64,000 nt of DNA from contig CAJXMJ010000002.1 in the NCBI GenBank assembly GCA_913056455.1, positions 787,665-851,664 of the forward strand, given 5' to 3'. A program made the position numbers and the translations under genes. Positions 39,634 to 48,428 of the stretch are shown here, piece by piece (position 1 is the first letter of the stretch; each line of letters starts with the position of its first letter). The DNA comes from an uncultured Fodinibius sp. GTDB lineage: Bacteria > Bacteroidota > Rhodothermia > Balneolales > Balneolaceae. The notes under the pieces were generated by a model that did no database searches, was not told the origin of the DNA, and was given only the letters and a program-made list of their open reading frames with translations.

Positions 39634-40857
39634 TTAGGATTTTCTTGCTATAGGCATAGTCATACATCGAGCGCCGCCGCGACCACGACAGAGTTCGTGG
39701 CCTAAAAAACTGATGGCAATTTTTTTGTCTGTAGGATCAAAGGGGATGTTATTGTATTCCTCGATAAATTCGTATTGATTCATCAGTTGATAACCATGTT
39801 CCTTCAACTCATTAAAAGTGTTAGTGTTTCGTTCATATCCAACTATGACGCCGGGTGCTATTGCAAAAACGTTAGCACCGTCAGTCCATTGTTCACGAAA
39901 TTGATTGGTACGCTGACTCCCTCCGCAATTAATGAACGTTAAGTTACGATCCAACAGTTCCTCAAGGGCATCTTTTAATGAAGGTTTAGATTCCGAAATG
40001 ATAGTTCCGTTTTGTGATCGCAGAGCAACCACGTTATTACTGCGTTCGGTAATCGCCGGAGGAAAAACTACGCATTCGGTTTCACTGGCAAAGGTGAAAA
40101 TAGTATCCAGATGCATGGAGGAGCGTTGCTTGGGAATATCAACGGCAAGAACATGGTCAATGCCTCGCTCTAACAATCCCTCGGTAGCATTCATTAATCC
40201 GCTGAATGAGGTGCGTTCACTCATGCCTATAAGCACTACCTTATCAGAAGCAACAAGAACGTCGCCCCCCTCAATAGATTCTTGATCTGAAATTTTTATG
40301 GTCTTCTCTTTAATATCCTGAAATAACGGGTGAAACTTAATTAGTGTTTCCATAAGCACTGCTTCCCGAACGCGTGCTTTTTTAGCAGGACGTGACAAAA
40401 GAATGCTTTCATTTACCACAGCAGCCAGGTCCCGAGTAAATAAAAGGTTCGGAGTTGGATGCATATTAAAGTTGGGGATGGAGGGAGTGGCACCGTCGAT
40501 CACAAAGCGCAGCAGTTCATTAGCTGTAAGATCATGCAAGCTTTGTTCAATGGCTTTTAGGTTTTCTTCCGGTAGTCGCTTGATCAGCTGCTCAATAAAG
40601 TATTTTCGAGCAGCCTCTGTATTCAGAGCTTGGCCAAACAGATCCGTAATTTCATGAATTTCGCCATCTTCGGGCATGGCAGCTTTAAAAACTTTTAGCA
40701 TGTCTAGATGCTCCTTGCGCGCGTCGCTTTCAAAAATGATATCATCAAAAAGAAGTTCATCTTTGAGCTCGGGATTAACCAGTGAAACTTCTTTGCCGGG
40801 AGTATGGACAATAACGTTTTTTAATAATCCGGTTTCGGAGGTAACGGATAACTTCAT
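39634..40857 (-). CDS. arcA: Arginine deiminase
   Basis: PNLLFTRDLAAVVN, IEGGDVLVASDKVVLIGMSERTS, MHLDTIFTF, GHELCRGRGGARCMTMPIAR. Confidence 0.93.
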   Translation of the reverse strand: MKLSVTSETGLLKNVIVHTPGKEVSLVNPELKDELLFDDIIFESDARKEHLDMLKVFKAAMPEDGEIHEITDLFGQALNTEAARKYFIEQLIKRLPEENLKAIEQSLHDLTANELLRFVIDGATPSIPNFNMHPTPNLLFTRDLAAVVNESILLSRPAKKARVREAVLMETLIKFHPLFQDIKEKTIKISDQESIEGGDVLVASDKVVLIGMSERTSFSGLMNATEGLLERGIDHVLAVDIPKQRSSMHLDTIFTFASETECVVFPPAITERSNNVVALRSQNGTIISESKPSLKDALEELLDRNLTFINCGGSQRTNQFREQWTDGANVFAIAPGVIVGYERNTNTFNELKEHGYQLMNQYEFIEEYNNIPFDPTDKKIAISFLGHELCRGRGGARCMTMPIARKS

Positions 40858-41060
40858 GAATATTTTTTATTAAGTAGATTAAAAAGTTGGCCGATAAGGA
40901 TATTACTCATGGCCAAATATACGTGTTGAACAGGCAATATTTAAATTGAGATTTAGGTAGATAATCCAAAAACTTTTTCTCTATTTTAATCGCACGATTT
41001 TAAGGTTAATGCTGTTTCAAACAGTAATCAGATGGTAAATAGAATTTATTCCCCAGTATA

Positions 41061-41921
41061 ATGTCAGCTAAGAAGTCAGAAATAGAATCTCTTGTTTATT
41101 TGTTGGATGATCCGGATCCATATGTGAAGTCGCAAGTTCGCAGTCGCTTATTTGAACTTGGGGAAACGGCGGTTCCGCTGCTTGATCAACAAAAAAGTGA
41201 GACCACTGATGCCGAATCACGGGAACTCATTAATGAGATTATTCAGCATATTACCTTTGGAAGCGTAGAGCAGGATTTTATGGACGTACTCGAGGGCGGG
41301 CTCACGAGTATGAAACAGCTGGAAAGCGCCGTGTTTATCTTGTCTCGATTTGATAACCCCACGCTGCGCGAAAGAGAATACAAGAAAAAGCTCGATCGAT
41401 TTGCTGATATTATTGCCGATGATGTTCGGTACTCGTTGAGTGAGACACAGAAAATGCATAGAGTTCTAAACTTTGTGTTTGAGGAGTTGGAGTTTAGCGG
41501 CAGTACGAATGACTATTATAATCCGCACAACTCCTATATGAATCGTGTGATCGATCGGCGGGAGGGGTTGCCTATTTCGTTGGCTCTCATTGTGTTATTT
41601 ATTGCGCGTCGTCTGGATCTTCCATTTTATGGAATCAACATGCCGATCCACTTCATGATGAAGTATCAAACGGCGAACGAAGAAATCTTGATTGATCCCT
41701 TTGACCATGGGAAAGTCGTTACCTATGATCAATGTTATTACTTTTTGAAGCAGAATGGAGTAGAACCCCGCACTGCACATTTTCAAAACAGCAGTGAAGA
41801 GGATATTCTTTCTCGATGTATTCGAAATCTCATTAAAAGTTATGAGAAAAGGGATAAGCTGGATACAGCGGAGGGTTTGAAGAAACTATTGAATACGGTA
41901 GAGATAATGGTCGGTGAATAA
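41061..41921 (+). CDS. SirB1-family transglutaminase-like protein
   Basis: HEAT-like N-term; YNPHNSYMNRVIDRREGLPISLALIVLFIARRLDLPFYGINMPIHFMMKY. Confidence 0.85.
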   Translation: MSAKKSEIESLVYLLDDPDPYVKSQVRSRLFELGETAVPLLDQQKSETTDAESRELINEIIQHITFGSVEQDFMDVLEGGLTSMKQLESAVFILSRFDNPTLREREYKKKLDRFADIIADDVRYSLSETQKMHRVLNFVFEELEFSGSTNDYYNPHNSYMNRVIDRREGLPISLALIVLFIARRLDLPFYGINMPIHFMMKYQTANEEILIDPFDHGKVVTYDQCYYFLKQNGVEPRTAHFQNSSEEDILSRCIRNLIKSYEKRDKLDTAEGLKKLLNTVEIMVGE

Positions 41922-42021
41922 CAAGATTGATGGCATTCAATCTGTTTTAAATTTTGAACTCTATAAATAATTGATGATTTTACAAGGCGCCTTTTTAGGC
42001 GTCTCTCTTGATGAATAGTGG

Positions 42022-42058
42022 AGGCCCTACCTTGATCGGTGGGGTCTTTCTTTTTTTG
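42022..42058. terminator. Hairpin terminator between convergent genes
   Basis: AGGCCCTACC-TTGATC-GGTGGGGTCTTTCTTTTTTTG. Confidence 0.65.
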
Positions 42059-42081
42059 CCCATTCTTTTAAAGCAGTTGTT

Positions 42082-44388
42082 TTAGAGTTTAAATCCAAAG
42101 GCATCTTTCTCTTCATTGGTAAACTCAAAAGGATTTATTTGTTCTGCTAGATCATAAAAAGAGATTGCTTCTTCTTTATTTCCGCTAAACTTGTGGATAT
42201 CACCGGCCAGTTTATAAAGCATCGGATTTGCAGGTGCGTGATCCATCAGCTCTTTTAGCTTAGGTATAGCCCCGTCGAGATCTTTGTTTTCAACAAGGAT
42301 AGCAAGACGATATAAATCAGCGCGCAGCGAATCATTTTGTGGTTTAAGTTGACTGAGATAGTGTGTACACCGCGAATAGATATTACGGTTGAAATAAAAA
42401 CGCACCAGTTGATAGATGAGTGGTGCAGGAATATCAATGTTGTTGAGCTTGTCTTCGAGATGACGCATTATTTCGCGCTCCTCCATCACCATAAAGAGGT
42501 GTACGAGCTTACAAAGTGTTTCCTCGTCGTGCTGGGTATTTAAGATTTCTGTTTTTAACTCATCGGTAAAAAGCTGTTCAAAATACTGTTGGATTTTTGG
42601 TTCCGGGAACAATGGATTTACCAGATCGTCAAGGGCCAACAGCTGATCGAATGTGCTGAGTGACTTCAATTCATCCTCAGAAAAAACATCAATATTCCAT
42701 TTTTCATTAAAATAGGACACATTTTTCCAGTATTGTTCGCTTTCTGTATCCAGATCCAGGGAAAATGTGGTAGTGCCGAAGTGGTGTTTTAGCTGGATGT
42801 GTGGAGCAATACCGACTTTGAAATCTTTGGAACGCGCTTGGAAACATAGGTCAATATCCTCGAAAAATGCCAGTTGGAAGGCCTCATCCATCCTCAAATT
42901 TGCCTCCGCGCGCAACATCATACAAAAACTGTCGAGATATTCTGCACGAATGAGATCAGAATCTTCTTCTTGTACGTTCTGAGTAGATTGATCTGGATTC
43001 AACGTTTTGTTTGTCGTAGGGCCTACAATAGCATACTTGGGGTGAGACTCCATCAAGTCCCGAAGCTGGGATATAGCGTCATCGACAAACTCAATATCGT
43101 TATGGATGATACAGGCATAATCCCCATTTATTTTCTCCATAGCTTGATTCACGGAGGCGGCAAAGCCCACGTTCTTTTTGTTGGTGATCACCCGGCAATT
43201 TAAAAAGTTCTTTTCTTTGAGTTCATCCAAATAATCGTGCGTGTTATCCAAGCTGGCGTTGTCAACTACAATGAGCTCGAGTTCAGACGTATCGCAATGC
43301 TCTGAAACCGAAAGCAGACAGTGTTCAAGGGCAGGTTTGCCGTAAGTGGTTGTCGGTATAATGAGGCTCACGATAACATCATCTGGATCCGATGGCTGAT
43401 GTGTTTTGGGAGCTGTTTCTTGCCGCTGTTCTTTCTCCTGCTTTTGCTTCTTTTGAGATTTTGAAACCTGGTGCTTGAGTTCCGAGGCCTCTACATATCG
43501 GCGCTTTTTTTCAAGGATTTCGATTTTGAGGTTGCGTGCCCCACTGTGGCTTGGATTGTGTTCCAATACCTCTTCGATAAGCTCCAGGGCCGAATTAAAT
43601 CGCCCATCCTGTTTCATCTGCACTGCGTCGTTAAGCAGGTCGTTATCATATGATTTTTTTGATTTCGCGGGGAGCTCTTGGATGGTATCAAGGATCGCTT
43701 CTCGCATTTTTCCGCCGTAGTCGGCGCGACGAAGCAGGGTTAATAGCAGTTCTTGACGAAGGATAAAGTCGGGTTCCGTAGCTTCAAAAAGGCTGCTTGG
43801 AGAAAACCAGCTTTTGGTACTTTTGATCGACGAAACATCACCAAGCCGTGCTGCAAGCTCAAGTCCGTGGAATTCTTTTACATAGGGATTAAAGAACCGG
43901 TTGCCTGTTGAAAGGGCTGATAAATCCCAGATAAACGAACCGTTTTGGGGCCAGTTCTTTTGCTGAATAAGATCAATCCACTTTTTATAACTGGTTGGCA
44001 GTTTTTGGTTTTGAAGTGCCAGTACACTATCGGTTGATTCGGTAAGCTGTTCCAGCCGGAGGCTTAGTTGTTCAATATCAATTTCAGCAATAGTCTGTGG
44101 AGCCCAGAAAAGTCGACCGTTTCGCTGGGATAAAATCTCATTGAGTGAATTGCCTAATCCTGCCGGTTTATCATGGGTAAAATAGAAGGTTTGTTCATGC
44201 TGGTAGTAATCAAGGACTGATTGTATAACTTCATTACTGTTGTCGGTAGATCCGTCATCAACAATAAAAAGTTCAAAAGGTATTCCTGAAATTTCATAGA
44301 GTGATGTTAGGGTAGACTCGATAACATCACGATGATTTTGCACAACGATGGATACCGTAAGCAGCGGCTTTTTGGCCATAAGTAGCAA
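42082..44388 (-). CDS. Glycosyltransferase with two GT2-like domains and TPR segments
   Basis: LTVSIVVQNHRDVIESTLTSLYE...FIVDDGSTDNSNEV and VSLIIPTTTYGKPALEHCLLSVSEH...VVDNASLDNTHDYL. Confidence 0.85.
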   Translation of the reverse strand: MLLMAKKPLLTVSIVVQNHRDVIESTLTSLYEISGIPFELFIVDDGSTDNSNEVIQSVLDYYQHEQTFYFTHDKPAGLGNSLNEILSQRNGRLFWAPQTIAEIDIEQLSLRLEQLTESTDSVLALQNQKLPTSYKKWIDLIQQKNWPQNGSFIWDLSALSTGNRFFNPYVKEFHGLELAARLGDVSSIKSTKSWFSPSSLFEATEPDFILRQELLLTLLRRADYGGKMREAILDTIQELPAKSKKSYDNDLLNDAVQMKQDGRFNSALELIEEVLEHNPSHSGARNLKIEILEKKRRYVEASELKHQVSKSQKKQKQEKEQRQETAPKTHQPSDPDDVIVSLIIPTTTYGKPALEHCLLSVSEHCDTSELELIVVDNASLDNTHDYLDELKEKNFLNCRVITNKKNVGFAASVNQAMEKINGDYACIIHNDIEFVDDAISQLRDLMESHPKYAIVGPTTNKTLNPDQSTQNVQEEDSDLIRAEYLDSFCMMLRAEANLRMDEAFQLAFFEDIDLCFQARSKDFKVGIAPHIQLKHHFGTTTFSLDLDTESEQYWKNVSYFNEKWNIDVFSEDELKSLSTFDQLLALDDLVNPLFPEPKIQQYFEQLFTDELKTEILNTQHDEETLCKLVHLFMVMEEREIMRHLEDKLNNIDIPAPLIYQLVRFYFNRNIYSRCTHYLSQLKPQNDSLRADLYRLAILVENKDLDGAIPKLKELMDHAPANPMLYKLAGDIHKFSGNKEEAISFYDLAEQINPFEFTNEEKDAFGFKL

Positions 44389-44587
44389 CCCGAAATTGAT
44401 TGTTAGTTCATTGAAATATACGAGGTGAGAGATAAAAGGCGAAAAGTATTCAATTGGGTAAATATGTTAATAGGATATATTATGGGTTTCAATATTCTCA
44501 TAATGGAGTTTATGTAGAAGTAACGTTCAATTTTTTTATAATAGCTATACAGGGGATATATATTATAGCTACTAACTTACACTGTAT

Positions 44588-45001
44588 ATGAATTTTCAAG
44601 AAATACGATTTTGGACATTAGGATTAGCCATAGTTTTACTTTTACAAAGTTGTGGATCGTTAGAAAACACCTCCGGTGATCGTGCTGTTACTTATAACCA
44701 TGACTTTAATACAATGGTGGAGACGGTAGAGCAAGCCATTCGGAGTAGTTCGCTAAATATAAGCTTTGCTCAAAAGTCGGATGATGGAAAGAAGTATACT
44801 ATTATTTTTAACTCTCAAGTTGCTGTTAATAATCAGTCTGTTCAGCAGGACCAGGGAGAGGTTATTGTAGAACGCCTGGGTGATAAGCAGACCAAAATAA
44901 TTATTACAAATCCTGAGTATCACTTCTCCGTTCCTTCTCACCAACGAAAGGAATATGACAGAAGATTAAAGAATCGAATTGATGATATTTTGGGTGAATA
45001 G
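44588..45001 (+). CDS. Hypothetical lipoprotein
   Basis: LLLQSCGSLEN lipobox; full ORF. Confidence 0.65.
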   Translation: MNFQEIRFWTLGLAIVLLLQSCGSLENTSGDRAVTYNHDFNTMVETVEQAIRSSSLNISFAQKSDDGKKYTIIFNSQVAVNNQSVQQDQGEVIVERLGDKQTKIIITNPEYHFSVPSHQRKEYDRRLKNRIDDILGE

Positions 45002-45041
45002 CATTCGGTTATGATGCGGTAGGCTGTTTTAAATATATTTC

Positions 45042-45073
45042 TTTGTAACAAATGGGGTCTAAAAACCTCTTTG
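45042..45073 (+). promoter_or_regulatory. Promoter-like element TTTGTAACAAATGGGG...CTCTTTG upstream of the HlyD-type gene
   Basis: TGTAACA (45044-50), N16, CTCTT (45067-71); same architecture as 48339-48370. Confidence 0.5.
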
Positions 45074-45140
45074 TAGATTGCGGGCTGTAGTATGTTTTGG
45101 CAATTCTTAGTTAATAAGAAAAATAATTTAGGGCGTAATA

Positions 45141-46430
45141 ATGACCACTGAGAATGATTCGCGCATTTCCAGTGAGGGAATGGATAAAAAAATCAAAAAA
45201 AATAGCTGGGATAAGAAGCAGCTGGGAATGTTGACCGGTGGGATAGCTCTTATCGCCGTGTTTGTGTATAGCTTTGTTTTTATGGATACTCGCGCTACCC
45301 TGAATGTGGATAGGGAAACTATACGCATCAGCACGGTTCAACAAGATTCTTTTCAGGAGTTTATTCATGTTACGGGTACGGTACAACCCATTCAAACAAT
45401 GTATTTAGATGCAGTAGAAGGTGGAGTGGTTGAGAAAGTTTATAAAGAGTCTGGTGCAAGGGTAGAGCAGGGGGATACGATTGTTGTTCTCTCCAATTCT
45501 GACTTACGTCTTAATGTTTTGCAACAAACCTCTGCTATTTATGATCAGATTAACCAGACACGCAATTCGCGTCTTAACATTGAGCAGAATACACTGAGTT
45601 TGAAAGAGCGATTGGCTCAGGCAGAAAATCAGCTCGAAATAATAGAGTCCAATTATGAGCGCGAAAAGAAACTATTTGAACAAAATCTTATTGCCGAGCA
45701 ACAGTTTTCTGAAACACGAGAAAATTATGAGTATCAGCAAAAGCGGTACGATTTGATCTATGAATCATTTAAGCAGGATTCCATAAAATCGAGTCAACAG
45801 CTTCGGCAAATCGATCAGTCGCTGGAGCGTATGTGGACGAGTTTAGAGGCCGTTCAAAATATTTTAGATCGCTTGGTGGTGACGGCCCCCATATCGGGCC
45901 AGTTGTCTACTATTGAGCTTAATCCCGGACAATCCATTGCATCAAGTGAGCGAATTGGACAAGTCGATATTTTAGATAACTACAAGGTGCGCGTGCTAAT
46001 AGATGAATATCACCTCTCGAGAGTTACAACAGGATTGAAAGGAAGGTTTGATTATAATGGACAGACACATCACCTCGAGATTGCCAAGGTATATCCTGTT
46101 GTGGAAAATGGCCAGTTTAAGGTAGATATGGAGTTTGCGGATCAGAGCCCCGGTGATCTTACTCGCGGACAATCGCTTCGCATTCAACTTATGCTTGGGG
46201 AATCGGGAACGACATTAGTAATGGATAGAGGGGGGTTTTATCAGGAAACCGGTGGTAACTGGGTATATAAAGTTACGGAAGAAGGCGATAAAGCGATAAG
46301 GCAAGACATTCAGCTTGGACGCCAAAACCCCGATTATTTTGAGGTGTTATCCGGCCTCGAAGAGGGAGATCGCGTGATAACTTCTGATTACGGTTCTTTC
46401 GGTGAAAATAAAGTGCTAAACATAGAGTAA
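45141..46430 (+). CDS. HlyD/RND-type periplasmic adaptor
   Basis: TM, VTGTVQPIQTMYLDAVEGGVVEKVYKESGARVEQGDTIVVLSNSDL, long coiled coil, VTAPISGQLSTIELNPGQSI. Confidence 0.88.
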   Translation: MTTENDSRISSEGMDKKIKKNSWDKKQLGMLTGGIALIAVFVYSFVFMDTRATLNVDRETIRISTVQQDSFQEFIHVTGTVQPIQTMYLDAVEGGVVEKVYKESGARVEQGDTIVVLSNSDLRLNVLQQTSAIYDQINQTRNSRLNIEQNTLSLKERLAQAENQLEIIESNYEREKKLFEQNLIAEQQFSETRENYEYQQKRYDLIYESFKQDSIKSSQQLRQIDQSLERMWTSLEAVQNILDRLVVTAPISGQLSTIELNPGQSIASSERIGQVDILDNYKVRVLIDEYHLSRVTTGLKGRFDYNGQTHHLEIAKVYPVVENGQFKVDMEFADQSPGDLTRGQSLRIQLMLGESGTTLVMDRGGFYQETGGNWVYKVTEEGDKAIRQDIQLGRQNPDYFEVLSGLEEGDRVITSDYGSFGENKVLNIE

Positions 46431-46466
46431 GCCATGTCAATATTCGAAACTTTAATGCGTTAGACT

Positions 46467-47156
46467 ATGATCAAGACAAATAATCTTAAAAAGGTGTATA
46501 CCACCGATGAAGTTGAAACGACAGCACTTAATGGTATAGATTTGCAAATAAATGAGGGAGAGTTTTGTGCTATTATGGGTCCTTCGGGATGCGGAAAATC
46601 AACTCTATTAAATATTTTGGGGCTGCTCGATAATCCCACAGAAGGGACGTACCAATTTCTGAGTTATGAGGTTTCCAATAAATCAGAGCATGAACGGGCC
46701 CGCCTCCGGAAGGGAAATATCGGTTTTGTATTTCAGAGTTTTAACTTGATTGATGAACTAACTGTTTTTGAAAATGTAGCACTTCCATTACTGTATCTGG
46801 GGATACCTGAAGATGAGCGCAAAGAAAAGGCAGAATCTGCTATTGATCGTATGAATATGATGCATCGACGTAATCATTTTCCGCAGCAGCTTTCCGGCGG
46901 ACAACAGCAGCGTGTAGCTATAGCTCGAGCAGTTGTGGCAAATGCAAAATTAATTCTTGCTGATGAGCCTACCGGAAATCTGGACTCTGACCATGGAGAT
47001 GAAGTGATGAAACTACTGTCTGAGCTTAACGATCAGGGTACAACGATTGTGATGGTGACCCATTCCCCACACGATGCCGGCTATGCTGAGCAAACGATAA
47101 ATCTCTTTGATGGAAAAATAGTACAGGAAGAAGTCGAGGAAGGTTTTCACGTGTAA
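46467..47156 (+). CDS. MacB/LolD-type ABC transporter ATP-binding protein
   Basis: [44 protein letters not shown]. Confidence 0.95.
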   Translation: MIKTNNLKKVYTTDEVETTALNGIDLQINEGEFCAIMGPSGCGKSTLLNILGLLDNPTEGTYQFLSYEVSNKSEHERARLRKGNIGFVFQSFNLIDELTVFENVALPLLYLGIPEDERKEKAESAIDRMNMMHRRNHFPQQLSGGQQQRVAIARAVVANAKLILADEPTGNLDSDHGDEVMKLLSELNDQGTTIVMVTHSPHDAGYAEQTINLFDGKIVQEEVEEGFHV

Positions 47157-47264
47157 TATGCATCGGGGTCTGTATTTATCTCCACAATTGGAACCTTGCA
47201 ACCAAGTTTATCCTTCAATACACTGATACAAACGTTTAGAAGGATATAACAAGTTATTCAAATT

Positions 47265-48305
47265 GTGAAGATATTAATCAGCTTTATCAGATGGGTAGGA
47301 TGTTGGGTACTGTTAACTTTTTTGATTGGTATTTTTAATGTTGATGCCCGTTCCACATCTCCGCCCGATTCAGTATCTCTTCAACAAATACAACATAGCA
47401 CATCTACGATTAATTCTGTAACCAGCTTGTTGATTAAACAAGAGGATCAGCAGTTAGCCGAATTCTACTTTGAAGGGATGCAGGAGGGGGAACCAACTAA
47501 TATTAAATCTGCATCAAAGAGTATTATTTCACTATTGGTGGGCATAGCTGTTGAAGAGAGATATCTTAAAGGCGTTACCCAACCGATCAAGGAATATTTC
47601 GAAGATTATTTTCAAGCTAATCCTGATTCTATAAAGGAAACGATTACAATTAAAGATTTGCTGACGATGAGATCCGGGTTGGAAACTACCAGCTTTCACA
47701 ACTATGGTCGATGGGTCATAAGTGATAACTGGGTTAAATTTGCATTGGATCAGGCGCTGGAAAAACAACCCGGCGGTGATATGGCCTACAGTACCGGAAC
47801 ATCACATTTGTTGTCGGTAATCTTAAGTAGGTCCACCGAAATGAGTACCCGGGCTTTTGCCGAAAAATATCTGTTTTCTCCTATGAATATAGAAGTAGGG
47901 GGATGGGATCGCGATCCACAAGGATATTATATGGGCGGAAATAACATGGCACTAACTCCTGCTGATATGCTTAAGATTGGGCAATTAATGTTAAGTAGGG
48001 GCCTTTATAAGGGACAGCGCATTGTCTCTAAAGATTGGATTGAAAATTCTTTAAAAACCTATACTCGCAGTAATTTTAACCCTTACGATTACGGATATAT
48101 GTGGTGGAACAAACCAGTCGGTAGCTATAAGGTTTACTTCGCCTGGGGTTTTGGCGGTCAATACATTTTTATAATTCCGGAGCTTAATGCCACTGTTGTG
48201 TTGACCGGCGCACTGGAAAATGCTACTCAGTCTCGCAGTTATAAAGAGCCCGTTTTTAGACTTTTGGAGGAAAAGATTATTCCCTACCTGCAGTCTTCAA
48301 AATAA
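47265..48305 (+). CDS. Serine hydrolase, class C beta-lactamase-like
   Basis: GTG start; SASKSIISLLVGIAVEE (SxxK), YSTGTSHLLS (YxT/N-like), DYGYMWW; signal peptide. Confidence 0.88.
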   Translation: MKILISFIRWVGCWVLLTFLIGIFNVDARSTSPPDSVSLQQIQHSTSTINSVTSLLIKQEDQQLAEFYFEGMQEGEPTNIKSASKSIISLLVGIAVEERYLKGVTQPIKEYFEDYFQANPDSIKETITIKDLLTMRSGLETTSFHNYGRWVISDNWVKFALDQALEKQPGGDMAYSTGTSHLLSVILSRSTEMSTRAFAEKYLFSPMNIEVGGWDRDPQGYYMGGNNMALTPADMLKIGQLMLSRGLYKGQRIVSKDWIENSLKTYTRSNFNPYDYGYMWWNKPVGSYKVYFAWGFGGQYIFIIPELNATVVLTGALENATQSRSYKEPVFRLLEEKIIPYLQSSK

Positions 48306-48338
48306 TGCATTGTTAAATTGTCTTAAATCGAGGTTAAT

Positions 48339-48370
48339 TTTGTAACAAATAGGGGGCTTTTTACTCTTCT
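48339..48370 (+). promoter_or_regulatory. Promoter-like element TTTGTAACAAATAGGGGG...CTCTTCT upstream of the FtsX-type permease
   Basis: TGTAACA (48341-47), N16, CTCTT (48364-68); matches 45042-45073. Confidence 0.5.
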
Positions 48371-48428
48371 ATTATATCATTAGTGATATTATTGAGAGGC
48401 AATTAGGTTTTAGATACTGAGAAAGGGT

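Noticed and set aside
44542-44571. TAGCTATA/TATAGCTA inverted repeat before the lipoprotein gene
   Set aside because: Only 8 bp in a very AT-rich stretch, expected by chance often enough; no second copy seen.
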